Numbered from the stretch's first letter, positions 9,292 through 19,724 are shown. The stretch: 64,000 bases of DNA from Mangrovibacter plantisponsor (GCF_003182475.1 NZ_QGTS01000005.1:195401-259400), one strand, 5' to 3'. The notes: generated from the letters alone by a model not told the origin. A program made the numbers and translations.

Positions 9292-9366
9292 TGGCGTCCC
9301 CAGCAGGAATCGAACCTGCAACTAGCCCTTAGGAGGGGCTCGTTATATCCATTTAACTATGGGGAC
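9292..9366 (-). tRNA. argW: tRNA-Arg (anticodon CCT)
   Basis: Minus-strand cloverleaf of 75 bases with encoded CCA. The acceptor stem GTCCCCA pairs with TGGGGAC, discriminator G; the anticodon loop reads CTCCTAA within the stem GCCC/GGGC, anticodon CCT, which reads AGG; the T-arm contains GGTTCGATTCC. E. coli argW is the same tRNA in the same place, next to yfdC, where it serves as a prophage attachment site. Here the interval on its 3' side holds sdaCB, an Xre gene and a chemoreceptor. Confidence 0.97.
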
Positions 9367-9376
9367 GGGCGGCAGT

Positions 9377-9404
9377 AGTATACCCGTTTTCGCCGCCACG
9401 TTAA
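9377..9404 (-). promoter_or_regulatory. argW promoter
   Basis: Read on the minus strand: TTAACG (-35, 9399-9404), 16 bases, TATACT (-10, 9377-9382), then about ten bases to the mature tRNA 5' end. Confidence 0.6.
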
Positions 9405-9447
9405 GCGCTTAGCGGTTTGTTTGCTTAATAACTCGCCACTAAGCGGC

Positions 9448-10365
9448 TCAGCGCCGGGGTTTTTTAAATCTCCATGGCTCTTTGCCCCGAGGGTGTTTGG
9501 CCGGTATTGCTGCGCGGTCGTTGCGAATTTGTACATGGCTTAGCAGGGCAAAAATAAAGGTACCACCCAGTATGTTTCCGGCCAGTGTGGGCAGGGCAAA
9601 CGGCCAGAAAAAGTCGTGCCAGGGAATCACATCGCGCATGGCAAGGTAGAGAATTTCCACTGAACCCACCACAATATGCGCGGTATGGCTTAAGGCCATC
9701 AGCCATGTCATCAAAATAATCACCACAATTTTGGCTGAACCGGCGGCGGGTAACATCCATACCATGGTTGCGATAATCCAGCCTGCCAGCATAGCGCTGG
9801 CCAGCATCTCTCCTGGGGATTTATGCATAATCTCCAGGCCAGAAGTGAGGAAGGCTTCCTGGGTGGGAGCGTCAAAACCGGGCATAACAGAAAACGTAAA
9901 GGCGACCACCACCGTACCAATTAAATTCCCGGCAAGGACAACCCCCCACAAGCGTAACAGCAGCAAAATATTACTGCGGGTGGGCAGTTGCATCACGGGT
10001 AAAACCGCAGTAACGGTATTTTCAGTAAATAATTGCTGGCGGGCTAAAATAACAATCATAAAGCCGAAGGAATAACCAAGGTTTTCCAGTAAAAAATGCC
10101 CCGGGATCCCTTCCAGATAGCGGGTGAATAATCCCCTTGCCAGAAAAGAAGCTCCCATGGATAAACCTGCGGCAACGCCAGACCAGAACAAAGCCAGCGG
10201 CTCCCGCTCCAGCTCTTTTTCCCCTTCCTGGCGAATACTTTCATGGGTTGCCATCGCCCGGGACGGCAGATCTGCTTCATCCACCACAATATCTGAACCA
10301 CTCGCCCGTTCTTTGCTATCTACCTGTAAACGGTCGTCATCAGGTTGGGAAGGCTTATCCTGCAT
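9448..10365 (-). CDS. yfdC: YfdC, formate/nitrite transporter family membrane protein
   Basis: 305 residues; FNT-family inner-membrane protein with six predicted hydrophobic segments and an unusually long, acidic N-terminal tail (about 60 residues). Conserved blocks include LPSRAMATHESIRQEGEKEL, AAGLSMGASFLARG, ENLGYSFGFMIVILARQQLF, FTENTVTAVLPVMQ and MTWLMALSHTAHIVVGSVE. E. coli YfdC is 310 residues at the same place beside argW. Substrate unknown. I chose the ATG at 10365 (ribosome site GGGAG) over a codon at 10458 because the extra 31 residues do not match the family. Confidence 0.9.
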   Translation of the reverse strand: MQDKPSQPDDDRLQVDSKERASGSDIVVDEADLPSRAMATHESIRQEGEKELEREPLALFWSGVAAGLSMGASFLARGLFTRYLEGIPGHFLLENLGYSFGFMIVILARQQLFTENTVTAVLPVMQLPTRSNILLLLRLWGVVLAGNLIGTVVVAFTFSVMPGFDAPTQEAFLTSGLEIMHKSPGEMLASAMLAGWIIATMVWMLPAAGSAKIVVIILMTWLMALSHTAHIVVGSVEILYLAMRDVIPWHDFFWPFALPTLAGNILGGTFIFALLSHVQIRNDRAAIPAKHPRGKEPWRFKKPRR

Positions 10366-10720
10366 CGTTGTTACTCCCTGCAAAACGTTCAGAATATAAG
10401 CGTAGTGGCTGCGTCTGAATGGCGCAAAAATGCAGATTAATCGGACTAAACACAGCACCCGGTGCGTAGACTTAATAAGTAAGGATGTTACAATCGCAAC
10501 ATATTTTCATTCTGGTAACAGCAAAAAAACATGCCCGGAGTGCGAATCACGGCTGTTATATCCGTATAAAAAAAGTAATCAGTGTGGTTTTTTGCGGCTT
10601 TACTTTTCCGTAATCCCGGTATGATTTTTCTTATACGGCTACTATTAATGCAACAACCAGAATCCTTGGCCCAACACTGCCACCTTATAAGTGGTTGCGC
10701 TATTTAACAGGGAGACACCT
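10366..10720. other. yfdC-mlaA divergent intergenic region
   Basis: About 355 bp. No gene supported. The mlaA-proximal part has nested inverted repeats: CCGTATAA (10562-10569) with TTATACGG (10631-10638), and AAAAGTAA (10571-10578) with TTACTTTT (10600-10607). TATGAT at 10620-10625 could be a -10 for mlaA, but no good -35 was found at the right distance. Confidence 0.45.
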
Positions 10721-11473
10721 ATGAATTTTCGCCTGACCAGCCTGGCGATGGCGGTTACGGTTCTGGCCGGGTGCGCCAGCCATCCTGATGAACAGGGGCG
10801 CTCAGATCCTCTGGAAGGTTTCAACCGCACGATGTTTACCTTCAACTATGATGTGCTGGATCCTTATGTGGTTCGCCCTGTCGCTGTTGCCTGGCGTGAT
10901 TATGTCCCGCAACCTGCCCGTAATGGTTTAAGCAACTTCACCAGCAACCTTGAAGAACCGGCTACTATGGTGAACTACTTCCTGCAGGGCGATCCGTATA
11001 AAGGCTTCGTGCATTTTACGCGTTTCTTCCTGAATACCTTGTTGGGGATGGGCGGGTTTATGGATGTGGCGGGTATGGCTAACCCCAAACTCCAGCGCGA
11101 AGTGCCGCACCGCTTCGGGAGTACCCTTGGGCATTACGGCATGGGCTACGGGCCATATGTAGAACTGCCTTTCTATGGGAGCTTTACCATACGTGAAGAT
11201 GGTGGGCAGTTTGTTGATGACCTGTACCCGGTGCTTTCATGGCTGACCTGGCCGATGTCTATTGGTAAATGGACTATTGAAGGTATTGAAACCCGCGCGC
11301 AGTTACTGGATTCAGACGGCCTGTTGCGCCAGTCCAGCGACCCTTACGTGATGGTGCGTGAAGCCTACTTCCAGCGTTATGACTTTATTGCCCGTGGCGG
11401 CAAACTGAAGCCTGAAGTGAACCCGAATGCCGCCGCTATTCAGGATGACCTGAAAGATATCGACTCACAATAA
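10721..11473 (+). CDS. mlaA: Outer-membrane lipoprotein MlaA (VacJ)
   Basis: Lipid-asymmetry lipoprotein that removes misplaced phospholipids from the outer leaflet of the outer membrane and hands them to the MlaC-MlaFEDB system; works in a complex with OmpC/OmpF. 250 residues (E. coli 251). A lipoprotein signal ends in the lipobox VLAGC, with the lipidated Cys at about residue 18. Family blocks: DPLEGFNRTMFTFNYDVLD, YFLQGDPYKGFVHFTRF, and FGSTLGHYGMGYGPYVELPF. The start at 10721 follows GGGAG and gives the correct signal peptide; the upstream codon at 10691 would spoil it. Single gene followed by a strong terminator. Confidence 0.96.
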   Translation: MNFRLTSLAMAVTVLAGCASHPDEQGRSDPLEGFNRTMFTFNYDVLDPYVVRPVAVAWRDYVPQPARNGLSNFTSNLEEPATMVNYFLQGDPYKGFVHFTRFFLNTLLGMGGFMDVAGMANPKLQREVPHRFGSTLGHYGMGYGPYVELPFYGSFTIREDGGQFVDDLYPVLSWLTWPMSIGKWTIEGIETRAQLLDSDGLLRQSSDPYVMVREAYFQRYDFIARGGKLKPEVNPNAAAIQDDLKDIDSQ

Positions 11474-11555
11474 TTGCTGGCCGGGGTGTTTGCCGTGGTT
11501 GATAGTAGTTTGAATAACGAGCCAAATCGCTATATACAAATAGCTATATAAAAGA

Positions 11556-11584
11556 AAAAAGGGTGAGCCAGTGCTCACCCTTTC
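11556..11584. terminator. Bidirectional terminator between mlaA and fadL
   Basis: AAAAAA, then stem GGGTGAGC-CAGT-GCTCACCC, then TTTCT. It lies between two converging genes and serves both. Confidence 0.85.
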
Positions 11585-11606
11585 TCGTTATATCAGGCTG
11601 GCAAAA

Positions 11607-12935
11607 TCAGAAACGGTAGTTGAAGTTAGCGCCATACAGCCAGGCCTTACCATCAGATTCAAACTTGTAAGGGCCTTCCTCAATAGTAACGTGCTGACCG
11701 TGCATGTAAGATACCCCTACATCAACAGACGCATCTGGCGTGATGGCATAAGTTGCCCCTGCGCTCAGCCACAAGCGATCCTGGTCAGGAATGGAGATGG
11801 AACGGGTTGAGGCTGGCACCGGGCTGTCATCAAAGGCGATACCGGTACGCAGTGTCCAGCTATCATCCAGGTAGTAGGTTGTCCCCAGAGCAATACGCCA
11901 CGCATCTTTGAACTTCTCATCTTTCTGGAACAGAACGCCGCCGTCGTTACCCGTTGCTTTCAGCTCCTGGAACTGGCTCCAGCTGGTATATGTCAGGCTG
12001 TAGTGGACTGCCCATTTCGGTGCAACACGGTTATACCCTGATAACTCCCACATTTCTGGCAGGTTCAGTGTTAAAGAACCATCGACAGTTTGCCCGTTGG
12101 TTCCGGCAGGTAAGCCCATACCCGCGTAGATAGCCTGCAGGTTACTGGGCAGTGCGCTGGACGGAGGCAGAGAGCTCTTATAGTTGCCGTCGAAGTCAAT
12201 TTTAACTTCAGAGCGGTATGTAAAGCCGTAGCGGTTGTTTTTATCCAGCTCGTACAAAATACCGGCGTTCCAGCCAAAGCCCCAGGCATCCCCTTTCAGG
12301 TGAGCAATCTGGGTATCTGCCGGAACGTTTAAATACTGTGCGTAAGCCGGGTATTGTGCTGCAGCCATCAGGCCCGCATCCCCGGCATAACGTTCAATTT
12401 TTGCTTTGGCAAATACGGCGTCAAACCCTAAGCCAAAACTCCAGTGCTGGTTCAGGCGGTAGGCACCGCTTAAATTCAGGTTAAGGGTTTCCAGGTCTGT
12501 TTTACCGCCCATAGTACCAGCGGCATAATCATTACTGTATTCGGTCGCGAGACCATAATTGGAAGTAATGGATGCCCCCCAACCGAACTGGTCATTGATT
12601 GGTGCGACAAAATGGAAATTGGGCACCCAGGCTGTCGGCGCGATGTTTTTGGCATCAAGGCTCTGGCCGCTGGGAGACTTACCAGAAATATCAACGCCCG
12701 GATCAACAAACACAGCGCCCAAAGACATCGCCGGGCGATCAAACAGCATGATAGTTGCCGGGTTACGGCTGGCGGACCCTGCGTTGTCGCCAATGGCGCC
12801 TTCACCGGAATATGCCCGGCCAAGGCCAGAAGAAGAAAATTCATTTAACTGAAAGCCTGCTGACCAGGCCTGAGTTGATACGACAGCCACTGCAATTGCA
12901 AGAGCACATTTGGTAAAACGGGGTTTCTGACTCAT
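11607..12935 (-). CDS. fadL: Long-chain fatty acid outer-membrane transporter FadL
   Basis: Outer-membrane beta-barrel that takes up long-chain fatty acids. 442 residues, close to E. coli FadL (446). The signal peptide [19 protein letters not shown] ends near TQAWSA, and the mature protein begins [19 protein letters not shown], the plug segment that is almost invariant in the family. The C-terminus GANFNYRF ends in Phe, the outer-membrane insertion signal. The ATG at 12935, with GAGG nine bases upstream, is preferred over an in-frame TTG at 12941. The upstream region carries FadR-like sites, consistent with fatty-acid control together with fadIJ. Confidence 0.95.
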   Translation of the reverse strand: MSQKPRFTKCALAIAVAVVSTQAWSAGFQLNEFSSSGLGRAYSGEGAIGDNAGSASRNPATIMLFDRPAMSLGAVFVDPGVDISGKSPSGQSLDAKNIAPTAWVPNFHFVAPINDQFGWGASITSNYGLATEYSNDYAAGTMGGKTDLETLNLNLSGAYRLNQHWSFGLGFDAVFAKAKIERYAGDAGLMAAAQYPAYAQYLNVPADTQIAHLKGDAWGFGWNAGILYELDKNNRYGFTYRSEVKIDFDGNYKSSLPPSSALPSNLQAIYAGMGLPAGTNGQTVDGSLTLNLPEMWELSGYNRVAPKWAVHYSLTYTSWSQFQELKATGNDGGVLFQKDEKFKDAWRIALGTTYYLDDSWTLRTGIAFDDSPVPASTRSISIPDQDRLWLSAGATYAITPDASVDVGVSYMHGQHVTIEEGPYKFESDGKAWLYGANFNYRF

Positions 12936-13050
12936 ACCCAAAACCTCATTCTCATCAATTATTGTTATTCAAACAATGTTACATATGGTAACAGGAGCGC
13001 GAAGTGTAGGGTCTGACGATGTACAGAGAAATCAGACCAGTGGCGAGAGT

Positions 13051-13066
13051 ATAGGTCTGACCAGTA
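13051..13066 (-). promoter_or_regulatory. FadR operator upstream of fadL
   Basis: On the minus strand: TACTGGTCAGACCTAT. The FadR consensus core is CTGGTCnGACC, matched exactly. Weaker copies (TCAGACCAG near 13033 and GGTCTGAC near 13010) lie between it and fadL; the E. coli fadL control region also has more than one FadR site. Confidence 0.75.
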
Positions 13067-13190
13067 ACTATGTTGCAAGTTTGTTTATAATATTTTTCAA
13101 ATATGTTTAATAAAACGCGAGCTCCATAGCAAAAAACAGGGCAGATTCCGTCAAGTGAATAACTCTGGTTTGTTTTGCATCAAAATGATG

Positions 13191-13206
13191 TGTGATTTTA
13201 ATCACT
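13191..13206. promoter_or_regulatory. CRP-like binding site between fadL and yfcZ
   Basis: TGTGA-TTTTAA-TCACT, matching the CRP consensus TGTGA-N6-TCACA at nine of ten defined bases. It lies about 100 bp upstream of yfcZ and 255 bp upstream of fadL; which gene it serves is not clear. Confidence 0.65.
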
Positions 13207-13307
13207 ATCAGTAACCAAAGCAGACAAGCACTGGAGGTGTGCTCCCGGGCCTCATAAACTATAAACAGTGTTTCAGTTTCCTCAGGCCAAAGCGAAAGGA
13301 GAGTGTA

Positions 13308-13592
13308 ATGAGCCAGAATAAAGCGCAAGAAACGCCGGTATGTTGCTGTGTTGATGTGGGCACAATTATGGACAACACCGATTCTGTTGCCACGTGGAGC
13401 CGGGTTTTTGACTCCAAAGCAGAAGCTGAGCAGATGCGTGAAAGCCTGGAGGCCAAAGCGCGAGCAGTGGAATCGGAACCTTGCCAGATAACCTCATCCA
13501 TGCAAGATGAAGCCGGTGGTGTTCGGCTGGATATGCAGTTTGTATTTAGCTGCCAGGCTGAATCACTCATTTTCCAGCTTGGTTTACGTTAA
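13308..13592 (+). CDS. yfcZ: YfcZ/YiiS family protein of unknown function
   Basis: 94 residues, the same length as E. coli YfcZ, in the same position between fadL and fadI. The N-terminal block ETPVCCCVDVGTIMDN, with three adjacent cysteines, and the ending FQLGLR are the family signature. Small soluble protein, function not established. The start at 13308 follows GGAGAG; an upstream in-frame codon at 13239 is rejected because the added residues are not conserved. It is read in the same direction as fadI, 236 bp upstream, but separated by a hairpin and a FadR site, so probably transcribed separately. Confidence 0.9.
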   Translation: MSQNKAQETPVCCCVDVGTIMDNTDSVATWSRVFDSKAEAEQMRESLEAKARAVESEPCQITSSMQDEAGGVRLDMQFVFSCQAESLIFQLGLR

Positions 13593-13658
13593 GCCGCGGG
13601 TTTGCCGAAAACGGGGGTGCCGTTATTTTCGGTGGCGAATACCTTAATTACGCCTGTC

Positions 13659-13684
13659 TGCACACTACCTCCGGGTAGTGTGCA
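13659..13684. repeat. Strong hairpin downstream of yfcZ
   Basis: Perfect 11-bp stem TGCACACTACC-TCCG-GGTAGTGTGCA. There is no T run, so it is not a classical terminator; it may protect the yfcZ mRNA 3' end or act with Rho. Confidence 0.6.
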
Positions 13685-13783
13685 CATTCCTCGCGAGTTG
13701 CCCTCCAGTGCAATTTCGTGTTTTGCCTCGCACTTTTCCCTTATTGCAGTTGGCGTAGTGTAAAAATTTGGTTAAAACTTTTA

Positions 13784-13800
13784 TCAGGTCAGACCACTTT
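13784..13800 (+). promoter_or_regulatory. FadR operator upstream of fadI
   Basis: TCAGGTCAGACCACTTT; the core GGTCAGACC matches the FadR consensus. It is 28 bp before the fadI start codon, a position suited to repression of fadIJ. Confidence 0.75.
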
Positions 13801-13828
13801 GCGCTAATTATTCTATTCGGGGAGCCTT

Positions 13829-15139
13829 ATGAAACAGCCGCTGCCACTGGTTACACGCCAGGGGGATCGTATTGCATTTATTGCCGGGTTAAGAACACCG
13901 TTCGCACGCCAGGCTACTGCGTTTCATGGTATACCCGCTGTTGATCTGGGAAAAATGGTGGTGAGTGAACTACTCACTCGCAATGAAATAGACCCGCAAC
14001 TGGTTCAACAGTTGGTATTCGGCCAGGTTGTACAAATGCCGGAAGCACCCAATATCGCCCGGGAAATTGTCCTGGGAACCGGGATGTCAGTTCATACTGA
14101 TGCATACAGCGTCAGCCGCGCCTGTGCCACCAGTTTCCAGGCTGTTGCTAATATCGCCGAAAGTATTATGGTTGGCACCATTCATACTGGTGTTGCGGGC
14201 GGGGCGGATTCATCTTCTGTTCTGCCCATAGGGGTGAGCCGTAAGCTGGCAAAAACGTTGGTTGATATCACAAAAACGCGTTCAGTCGCGCAACGCCTTA
14301 AGCTTTTTTCCCGCCTGCACCTGCGTGACCTGATGCCTGTCCCTCCTGCTGTTGCGGAATACTCAACTGGCTTACGCATGGGGGACACCGCGGAACAAAT
14401 GGCCAAAACGCACAGTATTTCACGTGAAGATCAGGATGCCCTGGCTTACCGTTCACACCAGCTTGCCGCGCTTGCCTGGCAGGAGGGCAAGTTGAATGAT
14501 GAGGTCATGACCGCCTTTATTCCTCCTTATAAAGCCGCCTTTCACCAGGATAATAATATTCGCCCGGAAACCTCTCTGGCAGATTATGCCCGCCTGCGCC
14601 CGGCCTTTGATCGCAAACATGGCAGTGTTACTGCAGCAAACAGCACGCCGCTGACTGACGGTGCCTCGGCTGTCATTATGATGGCGGAGTCACAGGCGAA
14701 ATCACTGGGTTTACAACCATTAGGCTACCTGCGCAGCTATGCGTTTACCGCAATTGATGTCTGGCAGGACATGTTGCTGGGGCCTGCCTGGTCCACGCCG
14801 CTGGCACTCTCCAGGGCAGGAATAACACTTGCCGACCTGACACTGTTTGATATGCACGAAGCCTTTGCCGCACAAACATTGACGAACCTGAAGTGCCTCG
14901 CCAGCGATAAATTTGGCCGGGAAGTGCTGGGGCAGAGTGGGGCAACCGGCGAGGTCGATATGGACAAATTTAATGTGCTGGGCGGTTCGCTGGCCTACGG
15001 GCACCCCTTTGCAGCAACAGGCACACGAATGATTACGCAGACACTCAATGAATTACGCCGTCGTGGTGGTGGGCTTGGGCTGGTCACGGCCTGTGCAGCG
15101 GGTGGGCTTGGTGCGGCAATGGTACTGGAGAGCGAATAA
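13829..15139 (+). CDS. fadI: 3-ketoacyl-CoA thiolase FadI
   Basis: Thiolase of the (anaerobic-type) fatty-acid oxidation complex: cleaves 3-ketoacyl-CoA with CoA to give acetyl-CoA and a shortened acyl-CoA. 436 residues, as in E. coli. Nucleophile Cys in [16 protein letters not shown] (about residue 99), His in [13 protein letters not shown] and the second Cys in [13 protein letters not shown] near the C-terminus are all present. The stop codon overlaps the fadJ start by one base (TAATG), so translation is coupled and the two subunits are made together. The start follows GGGGAG. FadR control is suggested by the site just upstream. Confidence 0.96.
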   Translation: MKQPLPLVTRQGDRIAFIAGLRTPFARQATAFHGIPAVDLGKMVVSELLTRNEIDPQLVQQLVFGQVVQMPEAPNIAREIVLGTGMSVHTDAYSVSRACATSFQAVANIAESIMVGTIHTGVAGGADSSSVLPIGVSRKLAKTLVDITKTRSVAQRLKLFSRLHLRDLMPVPPAVAEYSTGLRMGDTAEQMAKTHSISREDQDALAYRSHQLAALAWQEGKLNDEVMTAFIPPYKAAFHQDNNIRPETSLADYARLRPAFDRKHGSVTAANSTPLTDGASAVIMMAESQAKSLGLQPLGYLRSYAFTAIDVWQDMLLGPAWSTPLALSRAGITLADLTLFDMHEAFAAQTLTNLKCLASDKFGREVLGQSGATGEVDMDKFNVLGGSLAYGHPFAATGTRMITQTLNELRRRGGGLGLVTACAAGGLGAAMVLESE

Positions 15140-17292
15140 TGGAACAGATTTCCGCATTTAACCTGGTGGTGGGCCCGGACAATATTGCCATTGTGACTAT
15201 TGATGTCCCGGGCGAAAAAATGAATACCCTGCGGGCGGAGTTTGTTAATGAAGTAAAAAATTTGCTGAGTGAACTGAACACACTGAATGAACTGGAAGGT
15301 GTGGTGCTGGTTTCCGGTAAACCAGATAACTTTGTTGCCGGGGCAGATATTCGCATGATTGAAGCCTGCCAGACCGCCGGGGAGGCCAGCCAGTTGGCCC
15401 GAGCCGGGCAGCAAGTCATGGCGGAATTAAGTAGCTTACGAGTTCCTGTTGTTGCGGCTATTCATGGCGCCTGCCTTGGCGGTGGCCTGGAGCTGGCGCT
15501 GGCCTGCCACAGCCGGGTATGTTCAGATTCCTCGCAAACCCAGTTAGGCTTGCCTGAAGTGCAATTAGGTTTATTGCCGGGGTCAGGAGGTACACAACGC
15601 CTGCCGCGCCTGATAGGGCTGCCAGGCGCACTGGACATGATCCTGACAGGGAAATCGTTGCGCCCACGGCAGGCCAAAAAATGTGGCCTGGTTGATGATG
15701 TCGTCCCGCAAAGTATTTTGTTGGCAACGGCGGTTTCCCTGGCAAAAAAAGGCCCACAACCCGCACAACCGCTACCGTTGAAAACTCGTTTGTTAACGGG
15801 GAAGCTGGCACGAACGCTTATTTTTAATACTGCCCGTAAAAAGACCCTGGCAAAGACTCAGGGCAACTACCCGGCAGCAGAGCGCATTCTTGATGTGATG
15901 GAAACCGGCTTATCTTCTGGCATGGCAAATGGCTTTGCTGCGGAAGCTCAGGCATTTGGTGAGCTGGCAATGACGCCTGAATCGGCGGCACTGCGCAGCC
16001 TGTTTTTTGCCAGCACTGATTTGAAAAAAGACCCGGGGAGCGCCACTCCACCAGTCAGCGTTAAGCGAGTGGGGATATTGGGTGGTGGGTTGATGGGCGG
16101 CGGTATTGCCAGTGTAAGCGCAACTAAAGCCGGGCTGCCGGTGCGCATTAAAGATATCAATGACAAAGGTATTAACCACGCTCTGCAATATGCCTGGTCA
16201 CTGCTGGATAAAAAAGTCCGCCGTCGCCACCTGACGGCTTGCGAACGTAATCTGCAAATGGCACGTATTTCCGGTGGCACCGATTACCGTGGCTTTGGCC
16301 AGTGTCAGTTGGTTATTGAGGCGGTATTTGAAGATTTGGCACTGAAGCAAAAAATGGTCAGTGAAATCGAAGAACACTGTGCACCAGGCACTATCTTTGC
16401 CTCAAATACATCGTCATTACCCATCGCAGAGATAGCCCGGGAGGCAGGTGCGCCGGGTAGGGTTATCGGGCTACACTATTTCAGCCCGGTAGATAAAATG
16501 CCGTTGGTGGAAGTTATCCCTCATGCTGGTACAGATGCGGAAGTGGTTTCCACTGTAGTAGCCCTGGCCAAAAAACAGGGAAAAACGCCGATAGTTGTGG
16601 GCGACTGCGCCGGGTTTTATGTGAACCGTATTCTCGCCCCTTATATTAACGAAGCGATACGTTGCCTGGCCGAGGGTGAGCCCATCGAACATATTGATAA
16701 TGCCCTGGTTAAAAAAGGGTTTCCTGTTGGGCCACTACAGTTGCTGGACGAAGTGGGTATTGATATCGGCACGAAAATTATGCCGGTTCTGGAAGCCGCT
16801 TATGGTGAGCGTTTTGCCGCACCGCAATCTGCGGTTAGCGCAATTTTAGGTGATGACCGCAAAGGGCGTAAAAATGGACGGGGTTTCTACCTGTATCAGG
16901 CGAAACACAAAAATCCATTTAAAGCTAATAAAAAACAACCAGATACATCTGTTTATTCTGTGCTGGGTGTAACGCCACGGGTGAATAAACCGGGTGAAGA
17001 AATAGCGGAGCGCTGTCTGTTTTTGATGCTGAATGAAGCCGCCCGTTGCCTGGATGAGAACGTGCTGCGTTCTGTGCGTGATGGTGATATTGGCGCGGTG
17101 TTTGGTATCGGTTTTCCGCCTTTTCTTGGCGGGCCATTTCGCTACATGGACAGCCTTGGGGCAAGTGAAGTCGTCAGCCGTCTGACTCAGCTTGCTGAAC
17201 GCTATGGTGAAAGGTTTACGCCGTGTGGGCTTTTGCAACAAATGGCAAAAGATGGTGAGTTTTTTTGGCGAAAAAATGAACCTGTCCAGTGA
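15139..17292 (+). CDS. fadJ: Fatty acid oxidation complex subunit alpha FadJ
   Basis: Bifunctional enoyl-CoA hydratase / 3-hydroxyacyl-CoA dehydrogenase, partner of FadI. 717 residues (E. coli 714). The N-terminal crotonase fold (about 1-190) has the oxyanion-hole segments GADIRMI and [18 protein letters not shown]. The NAD-binding Rossmann segment [19 protein letters not shown] is near residue 310, followed by the dehydrogenase catalytic segment [17 protein letters not shown]. Second gene of the fadIJ operon with one-base overlap. No defects seen. Confidence 0.96.
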   Translation: MEQISAFNLVVGPDNIAIVTIDVPGEKMNTLRAEFVNEVKNLLSELNTLNELEGVVLVSGKPDNFVAGADIRMIEACQTAGEASQLARAGQQVMAELSSLRVPVVAAIHGACLGGGLELALACHSRVCSDSSQTQLGLPEVQLGLLPGSGGTQRLPRLIGLPGALDMILTGKSLRPRQAKKCGLVDDVVPQSILLATAVSLAKKGPQPAQPLPLKTRLLTGKLARTLIFNTARKKTLAKTQGNYPAAERILDVMETGLSSGMANGFAAEAQAFGELAMTPESAALRSLFFASTDLKKDPGSATPPVSVKRVGILGGGLMGGGIASVSATKAGLPVRIKDINDKGINHALQYAWSLLDKKVRRRHLTACERNLQMARISGGTDYRGFGQCQLVIEAVFEDLALKQKMVSEIEEHCAPGTIFASNTSSLPIAEIAREAGAPGRVIGLHYFSPVDKMPLVEVIPHAGTDAEVVSTVVALAKKQGKTPIVVGDCAGFYVNRILAPYINEAIRCLAEGEPIEHIDNALVKKGFPVGPLQLLDEVGIDIGTKIMPVLEAAYGERFAAPQSAVSAILGDDRKGRKNGRGFYLYQAKHKNPFKANKKQPDTSVYSVLGVTPRVNKPGEEIAERCLFLMLNEAARCLDENVLRSVRDGDIGAVFGIGFPPFLGGPFRYMDSLGASEVVSRLTQLAERYGERFTPCGLLQQMAKDGEFFWRKNEPVQ

Positions 17293-17510
17293 CAGAGAAC
17301 TCTAAGTTTTTGTAAAAGTGACTGCAAATAACGACAGTGTGGTTATTTTATAAACGGATATTGACTATCCTTACAGCAATGCGGTAAAACACACCGTTCA
17401 ATTTGATGTATGGATAAGGCACAATGCCCGACCCCCTGTTAGCGCGTACGGATTGCGGTTGGTTTCGTGCGGGGTGAGCAGGTGTTTCTGGTTAACAAAA
17501 GCGGTGCAAT

Positions 17511-17999
17511 ATGCAAGTTTTTATCATGCGTCATGGCGACGCGGCGCTCGATGCCGCCAGTGATTCGGTTCGTCCTCTCACTCAGGTGGGGATCGACGAA
17601 ACGCAAATGATGGCGACCTGGTTAAAAGGTCAGCAGGTAGAAATTGGACGTGTTTTGGTGAGTCCATTTTTACGTGCGGAGCAAACACTGGATGTTGTGA
17701 GTCAGCAACTTTCTCTGCCTGGCGAGAAAGAGACAATGCCTGAATTAACGCCTTGCGGCGATGTGGGTCTGGTAGGGTGTTATCTCCAGGCGCTTGCAGA
17801 GCAGGGTGAAAAGTCAGTGCTGGTTATTTCTCACCTGCCATTGGTGGGGTACCTTGTATCAGAACTGTGCCCAGAGGAAACGCCTCCGATGTTCTGCACA
17901 TCGGCGATTGCTTCCGTCACTATTGCGCCGGAAACGGGCAAAGGGGCATTCGAATGGCAAATCAGTCCGTGTAATTTGAAAGTGGCAAAAGCAATTTAA
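17511..17999 (+). CDS. sixA: Phosphohistidine phosphatase SixA
   Basis: Histidine phosphatase of the RHG superfamily that removes phosphate from phosphohistidine, acting on the nitrogen PTS protein NPr (earlier described for ArcB). 162 residues (E. coli 161). The catalytic RHG motif is in FIMRHGDAALDA at the N-terminus (His8), with the second conserved His in VISHLPLVGYLV. Monocistronic; the 218 bp upstream show a possible -35 (TTGACT near 17361) without a clear -10. A 7-bp hairpin (AGAGCCG/CGGCTCT, 18014-18032) follows the stop and precedes the converging smrB. Confidence 0.94.
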   Translation: MQVFIMRHGDAALDAASDSVRPLTQVGIDETQMMATWLKGQQVEIGRVLVSPFLRAEQTLDVVSQQLSLPGEKETMPELTPCGDVGLVGCYLQALAEQGEKSVLVISHLPLVGYLVSELCPEETPPMFCTSAIASVTIAPETGKGAFEWQISPCNLKVAKAI

Positions 18000-18046
18000 T
18001 GCCTGAACACTTAAGAGCCGCTTGCCGGCTCTACGTGTTTCTGGGC

Positions 18047-18598
18047 TCAGGGAAGTTCAGGTGGCTGCCACTCATCCACTTCAATCAACACCAGCAATGC
18101 CGCATCACCACCCCACTCTTTGGGAGCCTGGTGAAAAGCCATAACGTGCGGGTGCTGGGCCAGCCACAATGGGGTTTGTTGCTTCAGAATATGTTTCCCG
18201 TGCCCGTGCATTACGCAGGCGCAATATACATGTTCCCGGCGGCAGGCAGCAATTAACGCCCCTAACTCTTGTTTGGCCTGCAGTTGCGTTAACCCGTGTA
18301 AATCCAGCATCAAATCTGGCGTGTAATCACCGCGGCGCAGTTTTTTCAGCTCAAAATGGCTGACACCTTCGCGGACATAACGCATCGGCCCTTCACTGGA
18401 AAGTAGCGGCTGAAATTCATCTGAAAAATAGTGGCTGGCGTCAACTTGTTCCTGTACCAGGCGTTTTACCGGCATTTCAGTGATTTTTTTGCGTACCGGG
18501 CGATGAACAATTGTGTCCTGAGCCAGTTTACGGGTGCCGCGCATTAATTCACGGAACAGCGCCTGGTCTTCCGTACTCAACTGCGCTTTTTTCTTCAT
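18047..18598 (-). CDS. smrB: Ribosome rescue endonuclease SmrB
   Basis: Smr-domain nuclease that recognises collided ribosomes and cuts the mRNA between them. 183 residues, same as E. coli. The N-terminal helical region (about 1-90) mediates ribosome contact; the Smr domain (about 95-175) contains [15 protein letters not shown] and the catalytic-loop motif [14 protein letters not shown]. It is divergent from prmB, as in E. coli, so two translation-related genes share the 168-bp intergenic region. Confidence 0.95.
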   Translation of the reverse strand: MKKKAQLSTEDQALFRELMRGTRKLAQDTIVHRPVRKKITEMPVKRLVQEQVDASHYFSDEFQPLLSSEGPMRYVREGVSHFELKKLRRGDYTPDLMLDLHGLTQLQAKQELGALIAACRREHVYCACVMHGHGKHILKQQTPLWLAQHPHVMAFHQAPKEWGGDAALLVLIEVDEWQPPELP

Positions 18599-18766
18599 AT
18601 CGTTTTATTCCTGTCATGCAATACCTGCCAGTTTACCTGCTTTAATGGTTGCAATTAAATAAAACCGCCAATTTCAGCTCTGGGGGGTGCCCTGTTGCTG
18701 ATTTATCGCCTGGTTCGTGGCAAACTAGCGGCCGAAACAACAGCGCTAACGGCCTGCGGAGGGCAT

Positions 18767-19699
18767 GTGGATAAAATTTTTGTCGAAGAGGCAGTCAGTG
18801 AACTGCACACTATTCAGGATATGCTGCGTTGGGCCGTCAGCCGTTTTAGCGCGGCAAATATTTGGTACGGGCACGGCACGGATAACCCGTGGGATGAAGC
18901 CGTACAACTGGTGCTCCCAACCCTCTATCTGCCACTGGATATCCCTGAAGATATGCGCCAGTGCCGCCTGACATCCAGCGAACGTCACCGCATTGTTGAA
19001 CGGGTGATTCGCCGTGTGAATGAGCGTATACCGGTTGCCTACCTGACCAATAAAGCCTGGTTCTGCGGCCACGAGTTCTATGTTGATGAACGGGTACTGG
19101 TGCCGCGTTCGCCAATTGGTGAACTGATCAACACACATTTTGCCGGTCTGGCGGATGGCGAGCCGGCACATATTCTGGATATGTGCACAGGCAGCGGGTG
19201 TATTGCTATTGCCTGCGCTTACGCCTTCCCGGAAGCTGAAGTGGATGCAGTGGATATCTCCCCGGATGCACTGGCTGTGGCGGAGCGCAACATTGCAGAA
19301 CACGGGCTGGAACACCAGGTAACCCCGATTCGCTCTGACCTGTTCCGTGATTTACCCAAAGTGCAGTACGACATTATTGTGACCAACCCGCCGTATGTTG
19401 ACGCAGAAGATATGTCGGATTTGCCGGGCGAATACCGCTTTGAGCCTGAACTGGGGCTGGCGGCGGGCACTGATGGCCTGAAACTGGCGCGCCGGATACT
19501 GGCCTGTTCCCCGGACTACCTGGCTGACGGCGGCATCCTGATTTGTGAAGTCGGCAACAGCATGGTACATCTGGCAGAACAATACCCGGATGTCCCTTTC
19601 ACCTGGCTTGAATTTGATAACGGCGGTGATGGCGTCTTTATGCTGACCAAAGCACAGCTTATTGCCGCACATGAACATTTCAGTATTTATAAAGATTAA
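18767..19699 (+). CDS. prmB: 50S ribosomal protein L3 glutamine methyltransferase PrmB
   Basis: SAM-dependent N5-glutamine methyltransferase of ribosomal protein uL3. 310 residues with a GTG start at 18767 ([10 protein letters not shown]), the exact length and N-terminus of E. coli PrmB (MDKIFVDEAV). The SAM-binding segment is [20 protein letters not shown], followed by the catalytic NPPY motif in [13 protein letters not shown]. An in-frame codon at 18695 would add 24 unrelated residues and is rejected; a GGAGG sequence lies just before the GTG. First gene of a run prmB-aroC-mepA-yfcA-epmC-yfcL with short gaps. Confidence 0.95.
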   Translation: MDKIFVEEAVSELHTIQDMLRWAVSRFSAANIWYGHGTDNPWDEAVQLVLPTLYLPLDIPEDMRQCRLTSSERHRIVERVIRRVNERIPVAYLTNKAWFCGHEFYVDERVLVPRSPIGELINTHFAGLADGEPAHILDMCTGSGCIAIACAYAFPEAEVDAVDISPDALAVAERNIAEHGLEHQVTPIRSDLFRDLPKVQYDIIVTNPPYVDAEDMSDLPGEYRFEPELGLAAGTDGLKLARRILACSPDYLADGGILICEVGNSMVHLAEQYPDVPFTWLEFDNGGDGVFMLTKAQLIAAHEHFSIYKD

Positions 19700-19704
19700 T
19701 CTGC

Positions 19705-19724
19705 TGTGGGCTGTCTGGCCCACA
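19705..19724. repeat. Intercistronic hairpin prmB-aroC
   Basis: TGTGGGC-TGTCTG-GCCCACA, a 7-bp stem in the 62-bp gap between prmB and aroC, without a T run. It is possibly an mRNA-stability element. Confidence 0.4.

Larger units (their letters stand above)
12936..13307. other. fadL-yfcZ divergent regulatory region
   Basis: About 370 bp with at least one good FadR site, fragments of two more (near 13009 and 13031) and a CRP-like site, each listed below. No gene seen. Confidence 0.6.

Noticed and set aside
9200-9366. Prophage or integrative element at argW
   Set aside because: No integrase, no phage genes and no duplicated tRNA 3' end were found on either side within the window.
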